Assembly: GCF_007858475.1 (NCBI RefSeq) | Contig: NZ_VIGX01000001.1 | Span: forward strand, 124,001 to 188,000 | Origin: Tsukamurella conjunctivitidis | Lineage (GTDB): Bacteria; Actinomycetota; Actinomycetes; Mycobacteriales; Mycobacteriaceae | Direction of reading: 5' to 3' | Length of the DNA stretch: 64,000 nt | Shown here: piece after piece, positions 52,909 to 61,234 of the stretch | Layout: every line of letters begins with the position of its first letter | Numbering within the stretch: position 1 is the first letter of the stretch | Notes under the pieces: model-generated | Told to the model about the DNA's origin: nothing | Database searches by the model: none | Seen by the model: only the letters and a program-made list of their open reading frames with translations | Translations under genes and position numbers: made by a program

Positions 52909-53946
52909 GGAGTGCGTCAGCTCCCGGCGGGCCACATGGTGCGCCGGATCGCCGAACAGCTGGGACGAGGAGTGCGCACGCTTGAAGTACAGGTGTGCGT
53001 CGTGCTCCCACGTGATGCCGATGCCGCCGTGCAGCTGGATCGTCTCGGCGGCGACGGTGCTGAACGCCTCCGAGCAGTAGGCCTTCGCCGTCGCGACCGC
53101 GAGGGCTGCGTCCGCGTCGCCGCGATCGAGCGCCTCGCCGGCCGCCAGAGCCGCCGAGCGGGCCGACTCGACGAGCACGTACAGGTCGGCCATCCGGTGC
53201 TTGAGCGCCTGGAAGGAGCCGATCGGCCGGCCGAACTGCACGCGGGAACCGGTGTACTCGACGGTGATCTCCAGCGCCCGCGCCGCCGCGCCCGCCTGCT
53301 CGGCGGCGAGCACCGCGCACGTCGTGTCGAGGGCCCGCGCCAGCGCCTCCGACGCCCCGTCCCGGAGCAGTCGCGCCGGCGCACCGTCGAGCACGACCTC
53401 CGCGAAGCGACGGGTCGGGTCCATGGACGGAGTGTGGCGCCGCGTCGCTGCGGCGCCGTCGACGAGGTACAGCTCGTTGCCGGCGATCACCAGCAGGTCG
53501 TCCGCGAGGTCACCGTCGAGCACGAAGCGCGCGGTCCCTGAGAGTGCGCCACCGGCGGCGGTGATCGGGCGGGCGGCGAAGTCCTGGCCGGCGAAGGCGA
53601 CCGCGGCGATCCGCTCGCCGCTCGCGAGGCCCTCCAACAACTCGGACTCGTCGGTCTCCGCGAGGAGGGCGGTCGCGAGCACGGAGGATCCGAGGAAGGG
53701 CGACGGGATCAGGTGGCGGCCCAGTTCCTCGGCCACCACCTGCAGCGCCCGCACCCCGGCGCCGAGGCCGTCGTGCGCCTCGGGGACGGCCAGCGCGGCC
53801 ACGCCGACCTGCTCGCACAGGACCGACCACAGCGCGCGGTCGTAGCCCTCGGGGGCGTCGATCGCGGCGCGCAGCGCGGCCGGCGACCAGCGCCGCTCGA
53901 TCACGCTGCGGACCGCGCCGCCCAGGTCGTCCAGCTCCGAACTCAT
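52906..53946 (-). CDS. fadE33: Acyl-CoA dehydrogenase FadE33-type (IpdE2-like)
   Basis: A 346-residue acyl-CoA dehydrogenase of the short, FadE33/FadE18-like subunit class. N-terminal VGVAALAVPEAHDGLGAGVRALQVVAEELGRHL and C-terminal QFGRPIGSFQALKHRMADLYVLVESARSAAL plus ETIQLHGGIGITWEHDAHLYFKRAHSSSQLFG are clear. Third of three dehydrogenases after fadD3, as fadE31-fadE32-fadE33 in M. tuberculosis. FadE33 (IpdE2) partners FadE30 (IpdE1) in one dehydrogenation of the HIP pathway; that pairing is from memory of the literature. ATG 53946 overlaps the upstream stop (ATGA). It is the last gene of the operon. Confidence 0.85.
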   Translation of the reverse strand: MSSELDDLGGAVRSVIERRWSPAALRAAIDAPEGYDRALWSVLCEQVGVAALAVPEAHDGLGAGVRALQVVAEELGRHLIPSPFLGSSVLATALLAETDESELLEGLASGERIAAVAFAGQDFAARPITAAGGALSGTARFVLDGDLADDLLVIAGNELYLVDGAAATRRHTPSMDPTRRFAEVVLDGAPARLLRDGASEALARALDTTCAVLAAEQAGAAARALEITVEYTGSRVQFGRPIGSFQALKHRMADLYVLVESARSAALAAGEALDRGDADAALAVATAKAYCSEAFSTVAAETIQLHGGIGITWEHDAHLYFKRAHSSSQLFGDPAHHVARRELTHS

Positions 53947-54932
53947 CGCGCCGCCTTCCGGATCGCGTCCAGCACCGTCGCGCGGTGCTCGGCCTGCGTG
54001 CCCCACGCCGACTGCAGCGCCCGCACCGTGGTGATCCACAGGCCGAGGTCGTACTCGGCGGTGTAGCCGATCGCGCCGTGCACCTGCAGGGCGGTGCGGG
54101 CGGCGAGGTACGCGGCGTCCGCCGCGGCGACGCGCGCCGCAGCGACGTCGCGGACGGGATCCAGATCGACGCCGCGCGAGGCGTCCCCGGACAGCGCCAC
54201 CGCCGCGCCCTGTAGCAGCGGCGCCGCCAACTCCAGCCGCGTCGCCACGTCCGCGAGGAGGTGCTTGATCGCCTGGTACTCGCCGATCGCCCTGCCGTAC
54301 TGGGCACGGGCCTTCGCGTACTCGACGGTGTCGTCGAGCAGCCGTCGTCCGGCGCCGAGTACCTGCGCGGCCACCGCGAAGGCGCCCAGCAGCTCGCCGC
54401 GGGCGCGGTCGGCCGGGACGCCATCGGTGGGCGCGGGCGCGTCGAACAGGCGCCGCGTGCGGTCCACCGAGGTCCGCACCGGGGTCGACGGTGCGTCCAC
54501 CTCGCCGGCGGTGCCGTCGGCGCCCACGACGATGCGCAGGTCCGCGGCATCGGCGTCGAGCAGGAACGGGGCGCGGGGCGCCAGTGCGACGGTGCCGATC
54601 GCGCCGCCCGCGAGGGCCTCGAGCCTCGGGTCGTCGCCGAGGAGCGCGGGGAGGACCGCGACCGACTCGACGACCGGTCCGGGCACGCCGTGATACCCGA
54701 GCGCCTGGAAGGCGACGGCCAGGTCCGTGGCATCGGCGCCGACGCCGCCGTGCTCCTCGGCGATGGCCAGGCCGGTCACGCCGAGGTCGGCGAGCGCGGC
54801 CCAGATCTTGCGGCCCGGGGCGCTGTCGCCGTCGGCCCAGGCACGGGCCGCGGCCACGACACCGGCCCGTGCGAGCAGATCGTCGAGCGACTGTCCGAAG
54901 GCCTCGTTCTCCTGCGACGGTGCGAATCTCAT
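53943..54932 (-). CDS. fadE32: Acyl-CoA dehydrogenase FadE32-type
   Basis: A 329-residue acyl-CoA dehydrogenase subunit. MRFAPSQENEAFGQSLDDLLARAG at the start, GVTGLAIAEEHGGVGADATDLAVAFQALG, and at the end YAKARAQYGRAIGEYQAIKHLLADVATRLELAAPLL with ARTALQVHGAIGYTAEYDLGLWITT. It would form an alpha2beta2 enzyme with the FadE31-type protein, the usual arrangement for steroid dehydrogenases. ATG 54932 overlaps the fadE31 stop and its stop overlaps the fadE33 start, so all three are coupled. Confidence 0.85.
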   Translation of the reverse strand: MRFAPSQENEAFGQSLDDLLARAGVVAAARAWADGDSAPGRKIWAALADLGVTGLAIAEEHGGVGADATDLAVAFQALGYHGVPGPVVESVAVLPALLGDDPRLEALAGGAIGTVALAPRAPFLLDADAADLRIVVGADGTAGEVDAPSTPVRTSVDRTRRLFDAPAPTDGVPADRARGELLGAFAVAAQVLGAGRRLLDDTVEYAKARAQYGRAIGEYQAIKHLLADVATRLELAAPLLQGAAVALSGDASRGVDLDPVRDVAAARVAAADAAYLAARTALQVHGAIGYTAEYDLGLWITTVRALQSAWGTQAEHRATVLDAIRKAAR

Positions 54933-56089
54933 CGGGCTCCCCGGGGTAGGCCGAGGAGACGCTCGGCGATGGTGTTGCGCTGGATCTGGTCGGTGCCGCC
55001 GTAGATCGGGCCCGCCAGGGAGAAGAGGTATCCCGCGGGCCAGCGACCCGCATCGGGGGCGGTGTCGCCGGTGAGCTCGCCGAGCGGGCCGAGAAGATCC
55101 AGCGCGGTCTCGTGCAACGCCACGTCGAGGTGGCTCCAGAACAGCTTGTTCACGCTGGATTCCGGGCCCAGTTCGCCCCCGTCCTGCAGTCGGGTGACAG
55201 TGCCGAAGGTGTACAGCTGGTAGGCGCGCGCGCCGATCCAGGCGTCGGCGACGCGCTGCGCGGCCGCAGTACCGGTGTCGCCGTCCTCGCGTTCCCACAG
55301 GTCGACGAGGGCGTCCGCGGCGGTGAGGAATCGCCCGGGGCTGCGCAGCGACAGACCGCGCTCGTTGTTCGCCGTCGTCATGGCCACGCGCCAGCCCTGG
55401 CCGGGCTCGCCGATCACGTCGGCGTCCGGCACGAAGACCCCGTCGAGGAAGATCTCCGCGAAGCCGGGCTCGCCGTCGAGCTGCGGGATCGGGCGGACCG
55501 TCACGCCGGGCGCGCGCAGGTCGAACATCAGGTAGGTCAGGCCGCGGTGCCGTTCGGAGCCCGGCTCGCTGCGGAACAGGCCGAAGGCACCGTCGGCGAA
55601 GGCGGCGCGCGAGCTCCAGGTCTTCTGGCCCGAGAGCTTCCAGCCGCCGTCGACCCGCGTCGCGGTGGAGCGCAGCGAGGCGATGTCGCTGCCCGCCTCC
55701 GGCTCCGACCAGGCCTGCGCCCAGACCCGTTCCGACCGCGCCATCGCGGGCAGGATCCGCGCACGCTGTTCGTCGGTGCCGTGGCTGAACAGCGTGGGCG
55801 CCAACATGAACAGGCCGTTCTGGTTCACCCGGAGCGGCGCGCCCGCGGCGTAGTACTCCTCCTCGAAGACCACCCACTGCAGCAGTGTCGCGTCGCGGCC
55901 GCCGAACTCGGCGGGCCAGGAGACCGCGGCGTAGCCGGCATCGGCGAGCGTCGCCTCCCAGGCGCGGTGCGCGGCGAATCCTTCGGCGGTGTCGAAGGAG
56001 GGAAGGGGCTCGGCGGGGACGTTCGCCGTGAGCCAGGCGCGTACCTCGTCGCGGAAGGCGACGGTCGCCTCGTCGAAGTCGAGATCCAC
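54929..56089 (-). CDS. fadE31: Acyl-CoA dehydrogenase FadE31-type
   Basis: A 386-residue acyl-CoA dehydrogenase. VDLDFDEATVAFRDEVRAWL, then WPAEFGGRDATLLQWVVFEEEYYAAGAPLR, VWAQAWSEPEAGSDIASLRSTATRVDGGW (FAD/substrate segment) and the C-terminal GPIYGGTDQIQRNTIAERLLGLPR. Very like FadE31 and its paralogue FadE17 of M. tuberculosis. GTG 56089 lies 4 bases after the echA stop with GGAAGGCGGAG upstream; the frame back to 56224 is shadow. It acts in the HIP (ring C/D) branch by gene context. With the FadE32-type subunit it probably forms a heterotetramer. Confidence 0.87.
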   Translation of the reverse strand: MDLDFDEATVAFRDEVRAWLTANVPAEPLPSFDTAEGFAAHRAWEATLADAGYAAVSWPAEFGGRDATLLQWVVFEEEYYAAGAPLRVNQNGLFMLAPTLFSHGTDEQRARILPAMARSERVWAQAWSEPEAGSDIASLRSTATRVDGGWKLSGQKTWSSRAAFADGAFGLFRSEPGSERHRGLTYLMFDLRAPGVTVRPIPQLDGEPGFAEIFLDGVFVPDADVIGEPGQGWRVAMTTANNERGLSLRSPGRFLTAADALVDLWEREDGDTGTAAAQRVADAWIGARAYQLYTFGTVTRLQDGGELGPESSVNKLFWSHLDVALHETALDLLGPLGELTGDTAPDAGRWPAGYLFSLAGPIYGGTDQIQRNTIAERLLGLPRGAR

Positions 56090-56093
56090 CGGC

Positions 56094-56978
56094 CTACTCC
56101 GCCTTCCGCGCGCCGGACGCCATCGACTTGGCGCTCTGCCCGCCCAGCGAATCGCCGCCCGAGACCTCGGCGTTGTGCGCGTGCGCGAAGTGATGCAGGC
56201 CGAACACAGAATCCATGCCCGCACGCATGCCCATGAGGTCCTCGCACTGGTTGACGGCCTTCTTCGTCAGGGCCAGGCCGAACGTCGGCATGTCCGCGAT
56301 CCGCTCGGCGAGGGCGAGCGTCTCCTCCTCGAGCTCCGCGCGGGGCACGACCCGGTTCACCATGCCCCACTCCTTGGCCTGTTGCGCCGAGAAGCGGTCT
56401 CCGGTGAACAGGAACTCCTTGGCCGCCCGCGGGCCCATGACCCACGGGTGCGCGAAGTACTCGACGCCGGGGATGCCCATGCGCACCACGGGGTCCGAGA
56501 AGAAGGCATCGTCCGAGGCGACGATGAGGTCGCAGCTCCACGCCAGCATCAGCGCGCCGGCGATGCACGCGCCCTGGACCGAGGCGATCACGGGCTTCGG
56601 GATCTCCCGCCATCGCCGGCACATGCCGAGGTACACCTCGGATTCACGGGCGAAGCGCTGATCGCCGCCCTCGCGGCCCACGTGGTCCCACCACAGCACG
56701 GCCTTGTTCTCGAAGTGCTGATCCACATCCCGGCCGGGCGTGCCGATGTCGTGGCCGGCGGAGAAGTGCTTCCCGTTGCCGGCGAGCACGATCACCTTGA
56801 CCGCGGGATCCTCCACGGCGCGCACGAAGGCGGCGTCGAGGGCGTAGGTCATGGCCGAGTTCTGCGCGTTGCGGTACTCGGGCCGGTTCATGGTGACCAC
56901 GGCGACGGGGCCGCGCACCTCGTAGGTCACCACCTCCGCCTCGGCGGTCGCATCGGCGCTGGACGTGCTGTCGGTCAT
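56094..56978 (-). CDS. Enoyl-CoA hydratase, EchA13-like
   Basis: A 294-residue crotonase-fold protein. Oxyanion-hole segments are KHFSAGHDIG and GACIAGALMLAWSCDLIVASDDAFFSDPVVRMGIPGVEY. The C-terminal MRAGMDSVFGLHHFAHAHNAEVSGGDSL resembles EchA13 (Rv1935c), which in M. tuberculosis sits beside the FadE17/FadE18 paralogues. It is clearly not EchA20. Here it is inserted between fadD3 and fadE31, a place empty in M. tuberculosis. ATG 56978 overlaps the fadD3 stop (ATGA), so it is a true operon member and may hydrate an intermediate made by the following dehydrogenases. Confidence 0.87.
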   Translation of the reverse strand: MTDSTSSADATAEAEVVTYEVRGPVAVVTMNRPEYRNAQNSAMTYALDAAFVRAVEDPAVKVIVLAGNGKHFSAGHDIGTPGRDVDQHFENKAVLWWDHVGREGGDQRFARESEVYLGMCRRWREIPKPVIASVQGACIAGALMLAWSCDLIVASDDAFFSDPVVRMGIPGVEYFAHPWVMGPRAAKEFLFTGDRFSAQQAKEWGMVNRVVPRAELEEETLALAERIADMPTFGLALTKKAVNQCEDLMGMRAGMDSVFGLHHFAHAHNAEVSGGDSLGGQSAKSMASGARKAE

Positions 56979-58501
56979 CGCTTCTCTCCTGCTGCAGGGT
57001 CGGGCTCACCGCGTAGGACGCGCTTGAGCACCTTTCCGGTCGCGTTGCGCGGTAGCTCGGTCACGAACTCCACGCTGCGGGGGACTTTGAAGTTGGCCAG
57101 GTACTGCCGGCAGTGCTCGATCACGGCGTCCTCGCTCACCGTGCGGCCCGCGGCGAGGACGACGAAGGCTTTGCCCACCTCGCCGAGGCGGGGCTCGGGC
57201 ACGCCGACGACGGCGCTCTCCGAGACGCCGGGGATCCGGGCGATCACCTGCTCGATCTCGGCGGGGTAGACGTTGAAGCCGCCGTTGGTGAACATGTCCT
57301 TGATCCGGTCGGTGATCCGCAGGTTCCCGGCGTCGTCCATGGACCCGGCGTCGCCGGTGTGGAACCACCCGTCGGTGTCGAAGGCCTTGGCGGTGGCCTC
57401 GGGATCCTCGAAGTACTCGGCGATCACGTTGGGCCCGCGTACGAGGATCTCGCCGTCATCCGCGACCCGCACCTCCATGTCGCGGACGGCCCGGCCGGAG
57501 GTCGTGGCGATCACCTCGGGGGCGTCGTCGGCCCGGCACATCGTGACGACGGGGGCCTCCGAGAGGCCGTACGCGGTGAGTACTCGTTCGTACAGTTCGG
57601 CGCGCATCCGCTCGATCAGCACGACGGGGATCGTGGCCGCGCCCGTCGTGGCGGCGCGCAGGCTCGACAGGTCGTACTGTGCCCGATCCGGATGGTCGAG
57701 CATCATCTGGTGCACCGTCGGCACTCCGGGAAGGATCGAGATGCGCTCCCGCTGGATGAGTTCGAAGGCCGCCGCGACGTCGAAGGTCTGCGCCGGGTAG
57801 ATCGCCGCGCCGCTCTGCAGCGCCGCGAGGATGCCGGCCTTGTAGCCGAAGATGTGGAAGAACGGGCTCAGGATCAGGTAGCGGTCGGCGTCGGTGACGC
57901 CCACGAGCTCCGCCCAGTTCGCCGCGTTCGCCAGGGTCTGCGCGTGCGTGCTCGTCGCGCCCTTGCTCCGGCCGGAGGTGCCGGAGGTGAAGAAGATGTC
58001 CGACGGGTCGTCGGGCGTGACCGCGGCGGCGGCCTCGTCGAGCCGGGCGTCGGTGACCTGCGCGCCCCGGGCCGGCACGCCGTCCCATTCGGGGAGCCGG
58101 AGGACGGCGACGATGTCCTCCGGCAGGCCGCCCGCGGTCGCGATCACCAGGTCGAGGCGGTCGACGCCGAGGAACGGGCCCGCCACCACGAACCCGCGCG
58201 CGCGGGTCCGCACCAGGAGGTCCACGATCTCGGGACCGGTGTAACGGGTGTTGACGGGGACCAGCACAGCGCCGATGTACGCGGCGCCGAGCGCCGCCTC
58301 GATCCACTCGTGGCCGTTCGGCGCGCAGACCGCGACCCGATCGCCCCGCCGGACCCCCTCCGCGAGGAGTGCCCGGGCGACGTCGCGAGCGCGGTCGTGG
58401 AGATCGGCGTAGCTGATCCGGAGGTCGCCGTCGACCACGGCGGTATGTTCCGCGAACCGCGTCGCGGCGTCGCGCAGCGCCGTTGCGATGGTGCGTGACA
58501 T
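56975..58501 (-). CDS. fadD3: HIP-CoA ligase FadD3
   Basis: A 508-residue acyl-CoA synthetase of the adenylate-forming family; FadD3 of M. tuberculosis has 507. P-loop FFTSGTSGRSKGATSTH, acid-binding region YLILSPFFHIFGYKAGIL, hinge motif GWFHTGDAGSMDDAGNLRITDRIKDMFTNGG and the catalytic Lys in NATGKVLKR. FadD3 activates HIP, the propionate left from rings C and D after HsaD, committing it to beta-oxidation. ATG 58501 (MSRTIATALRDAATRFAEH) is chosen; the frame to 58585 crosses the KstR2 site. It heads the transcript fadD3-echA-fadE31-fadE32-fadE33, divergent from fadE30. Confidence 0.94.
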   Translation of the reverse strand: MSRTIATALRDAATRFAEHTAVVDGDLRISYADLHDRARDVARALLAEGVRRGDRVAVCAPNGHEWIEAALGAAYIGAVLVPVNTRYTGPEIVDLLVRTRARGFVVAGPFLGVDRLDLVIATAGGLPEDIVAVLRLPEWDGVPARGAQVTDARLDEAAAAVTPDDPSDIFFTSGTSGRSKGATSTHAQTLANAANWAELVGVTDADRYLILSPFFHIFGYKAGILAALQSGAAIYPAQTFDVAAAFELIQRERISILPGVPTVHQMMLDHPDRAQYDLSSLRAATTGAATIPVVLIERMRAELYERVLTAYGLSEAPVVTMCRADDAPEVIATTSGRAVRDMEVRVADDGEILVRGPNVIAEYFEDPEATAKAFDTDGWFHTGDAGSMDDAGNLRITDRIKDMFTNGGFNVYPAEIEQVIARIPGVSESAVVGVPEPRLGEVGKAFVVLAAGRTVSEDAVIEHCRQYLANFKVPRSVEFVTELPRNATGKVLKRVLRGEPDPAAGEKR

Positions 58502-58519
58502 GCGCAAACCCTTCTGCCT

Positions 58520-58546
58520 AGCAAGTGCTTGGTAGAACACGTTACA
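58520..58546. promoter_or_regulatory. KstR2 operator joined to a KstR-type site
   Basis: AGCAAGTGCTTGGT (58520-58533) fits the KstR2 motif AnCAAGnnCTTGnT at every fixed base. TAGAACACGTTACA (58533-58546) fits the KstR motif TNNAACNNGTTNNA exactly and shares one base with it. The pair lies 19 bases upstream of the fadD3 ATG. Confidence 0.85.
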
Positions 58547-58571
58547 GTGCGAGTCGAGTCTGTGTAACCTG

Positions 58572-58599
58572 ATTCCACCAAGCAATTGCTTGGTGGAAT
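58572..58599. promoter_or_regulatory. Perfect 28-bp palindrome upstream of fadE30
   Basis: Arm ATTCCACCAAGCAA (58572-58585) is followed directly by its complement TTGCTTGGTGGAAT (58586-58599). The core CCAAGCAATTGCTTGG has CAAG/CTTG half-sites 6 bases apart rather than the 2 of KstR2, so it may be a variant KstR2 site or bind another TetR-type protein. It ends 15 bases before the fadE30 GTG. Confidence 0.75.
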
Positions 58600-58614
58600 G
58601 GCGAAGGGAGTGCC

Positions 58615-59802
58615 GTGGCCACGGCGAGCGGCGAGACGGACGCGGAATTCCGGGCGCGGATCCGCGACTGGCTCGCGATCAACCTGTCCGGCGAGTTCGC
58701 CGGGCTGCGCGGTGCCGGCGGGCCCGGCCGCGAGCACGAGTTCTTCGACGAGCGCGTCGCCTGGGAGCGCCACCTCGCCGCCGCGGGACTGAACTGCATC
58801 GGCTGGCCCGCCGAGAACGGCGGCGGCGGAGCGAGTCTCGCGCAGCAGGTGATCTTCCACGAGGAGTACGCCCGCGCGGGAGCGCCCGCCAAGGTCTCCC
58901 ACCTCGGCCAGGAACTGCTCGGCCCCACCCTCATCGCCTTCGGTACCGAGGAACAGAAGGCCCGCTTCCTGCCCGCGATCCGCGACGTCCGCGAGCTGTG
59001 GTGCCAGGGCTACTCCGAGCCCGGCGCCGGCTCCGACTTGGCGAACGTCAGCACCACCGCCCGTCTCGAGGGCGACGAGTGGGTGATCTCCGGACAGAAG
59101 GTGTGGACCTCGCTCGCGCACGTCGCCGACTGGTGCTTCGTCGTGGCGCGCACCGAGCCCGGCTCCGCGCGCCACAAGGGCCTGTCCTACCTGCTCGTCC
59201 CCATGGGCCAGCCGGGCATCGAGGTCCGGCCCATCGTCCAGCTCACCGGCACCTCGGAGTTCAACGAGGTCTTCTTCGACGGTGCGCGCACCGCCGCCGC
59301 CAACGTGGTCGGCGAGCCCGGCGACGGCTGGCGGGTCGCCATGGGGACGCTCGCCTTCGAGCGCGGCGTCGCCACCCTGGGCCAGCAGATCGGATTCCGG
59401 CGCGAGCTGCAGCACCTCACCGATCTCGCTCTCGACACCGGCGCCGCCGACCGACCCGACGTCGCGGATGCGCTCCGTCGCGCGTGGACCGAGCTCGACG
59501 TGATGCGGGCGCACGCGCTGCGCACCCTCGGCTCCGCCGAGACCGGCACCGCCGAGGTCGCCAAGCTGCTGTGGGCCAACTGGCACCGCAGGCTCGGCGA
59601 GATCGCGATGACGGTGCGCGGCGCCTCCGGACTACTCGCCGGCGGCCCCGGATCCGCCGCCTCCGGCACCGTCGACCTGGACGACTGGCAGCGCCTCTAC
59701 CTGTTCACCCGCGCCGACACGATCTACGGCGGCTCCAACGAGATCCAGCGCAACATCATCGCCGAGCGCGTGCTCGGCCTACCCCGAGAGGCCCGCCCGT
59801 GA
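58615..59802 (+). CDS. fadE30: Acyl-CoA dehydrogenase FadE30 (IpdE1-like)
   Basis: A 395-residue acyl-CoA dehydrogenase. CIGWPAENGGGGASLAQQVIFHEEYARAGAP, WCQGYSEPGAGSDLANVSTTARLEGDEWVISGQKVWTS, and C-terminal TRADTIYGGSNEIQRNIIAERVLGLPREARP. Divergent from fadD3 and followed by ipdF, as Rv3560c-Rv3559c in M. tuberculosis. FadE30 dehydrogenates a HIP-CoA derivative, with FadE33 as partner. GTG 58615 has GAAGGGAG 4 bases upstream. Its TGA overlaps the ipdF GTG (GTGA). Confidence 0.92.
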   Translation: MATASGETDAEFRARIRDWLAINLSGEFAGLRGAGGPGREHEFFDERVAWERHLAAAGLNCIGWPAENGGGGASLAQQVIFHEEYARAGAPAKVSHLGQELLGPTLIAFGTEEQKARFLPAIRDVRELWCQGYSEPGAGSDLANVSTTARLEGDEWVISGQKVWTSLAHVADWCFVVARTEPGSARHKGLSYLLVPMGQPGIEVRPIVQLTGTSEFNEVFFDGARTAAANVVGEPGDGWRVAMGTLAFERGVATLGQQIGFRRELQHLTDLALDTGAADRPDVADALRRAWTELDVMRAHALRTLGSAETGTAEVAKLLWANWHRRLGEIAMTVRGASGLLAGGPGSAASGTVDLDDWQRLYLFTRADTIYGGSNEIQRNIIAERVLGLPREARP

Positions 59803-60587
59803 ACGCGATCCCCGCACCCCCGTACCCGAAGGGCCGCAACCTCCTTGACGACAAGGTCGTCGTCGTCACCGCCGCCGCGGGAACCGGCATCGGCTCCGCC
59901 ACCGCGCGCCGCTGCCTGGAAGAGGGCGGCAGCGTGGTGGTCTCCGACTGGCACGAGCGCCGGCTCGGCGAGAAGCGCGACGAACTGGCCGCCGAGTTCG
60001 GTGATCGCGTGCACGCGATCACCTGTGACGTCACGGTCGAGGAGCAGGTCCAGGCGCTGCTGGATGGTGCCGCGGAGCGTTACGGGCGGATCGACGTGCT
60101 GGTCAACAACGCCGGTCTCGGCGGCAGCGTAGCGGTGCAGGACATGACCGACGAGCAGTGGTCGCGGGTGCTCGACGTGACCCTGACCGGCACCTTCCGC
60201 GCCACCCGCGCGGCGATCAACCGGTTCATCGGGCAGGGCGGTGGCGGCGTGATCGTCAACAACGCCTCCGTCATCGGCTGGCGCGCCCAGGCCGAGCAGG
60301 CGCACTACGCCGCGGCCAAGGCCGGCGTGATGGCGCTGACCCGCTGCTCCGCCGTCGACGCCGCGCCGCACGGCGTGCGGATCAACGCCGTCTCGCCGAG
60401 TATCGCGATGCACGCCTTCCTCGCCAAGGTGACCTCCGACGAGCTGCTCGACGAGCTCGCGCGCCGCGAAGTCTTCGGCCGAGCGGCCGAGCCCTGGGAG
60501 GTCGCGAACGTCATCGTCTTCCTCGCCTCCGACTACTCGAGTTACATGACCGGCGAGGTGGTCTCCGTGAGCAGTCAGCATGCGTAG
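59799..60587 (+). CDS. ipdF: Short-chain dehydrogenase IpdF
   Basis: A 262-residue SDR, the same length as M. tuberculosis Rv3559c. Cofactor motif VTAAAGTGIGSATARRCLEEGG, NNAGLGG, catalytic Ser in NNASVIG, and Tyr/Lys in AHYAAAKAGVMAL. It oxidises the 5-hydroxyl of a HIP-derived CoA thioester in ring C/D degradation. GTG 59799 overlaps the fadE30 stop, so translation is coupled. Confidence 0.92.
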   Translation: MNAIPAPPYPKGRNLLDDKVVVVTAAAGTGIGSATARRCLEEGGSVVVSDWHERRLGEKRDELAAEFGDRVHAITCDVTVEEQVQALLDGAAERYGRIDVLVNNAGLGGSVAVQDMTDEQWSRVLDVTLTGTFRATRAAINRFIGQGGGGVIVNNASVIGWRAQAEQAHYAAAKAGVMALTRCSAVDAAPHGVRINAVSPSIAMHAFLAKVTSDELLDELARREVFGRAAEPWEVANVIVFLASDYSSYMTGEVVSVSSQHA

Positions 60588-60628
60588 GCCGGGCCCCGGC
60601 GGCCCGACCGCGGACGCCGGTAGCCGAC

Positions 60629-61234
60629 ATGGCTAAGCCCGACCCGTCCACCCGGCGCGCGGAGGTCCTGGCGCTGAGCGCGAAGCTGTTCGCCGAGAAC
60701 GGCTACCGCGCGACGACAGTGCGCGACATCGCCGATGCGGCGGGCATCCTGTCGGGCAGTCTCTACCACCACTTCGACTCGAAGGAGTCGATGCTCGACG
60801 AGATCCTCCGGGACTTCCTCGACCGGCTCTTCGGCGAGTACCGAGCAGTGCTCGCCGCCGTCGACGCTCCCCGGGAGCAGCTGCGCGGCTGCGTGATCGC
60901 CTCCTTCGCGGCGATCGACGCGCATCCGGACGCCGTCGCCATCTATCAGGCCGAGGCCCGCGGACTCGCACAACAGGACCGGTTCGCCTACATCGCGGAC
61001 TTCCTCCAGGAGTTCCGGACCATGTGGCGCGGCATCATCAGCCGCGGCATCGAATCCGGCGACTTCCGTGCGGATCTCGACATCGACGTCACGTACCGCT
61101 TCCTCCGCGACACCGTCTGGGTCGCGGTCCGCTGGTACCGGCCGGGCGGCCAGCTGCCCGTGAGCACGGTGGCCGACCAATACCTCACGATCCTCGAACA
61201 CGGGATCGCCAGCCCTGAGAAGGAGCAGTCATGA
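60629..61234 (+). CDS. kstR2: TetR-type repressor KstR2
   Basis: A 201-residue TetR repressor (200 in M. tuberculosis). The DNA-binding part RATTVRDIADAAGILSGSLYHHFDSKESMLDEIL and the C-terminal DLDIDVTYRFLRDTVWVAVRWYRPGGQL are close to Rv3557c. KstR2 represses the HIP regulon and is released by HIP-CoA. ATG 60629 is 41 bases after ipdF; its stop overlaps the fadA6 start (ATGA). As the exact KstR2 motif lies in the fadD3/fadE30 gap, this repressor probably controls both arms including its own operon. Confidence 0.93.
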   Translation: MAKPDPSTRRAEVLALSAKLFAENGYRATTVRDIADAAGILSGSLYHHFDSKESMLDEILRDFLDRLFGEYRAVLAAVDAPREQLRGCVIASFAAIDAHPDAVAIYQAEARGLAQQDRFAYIADFLQEFRTMWRGIISRGIESGDFRADLDIDVTYRFLRDTVWVAVRWYRPGGQLPVSTVADQYLTILEHGIASPEKEQS

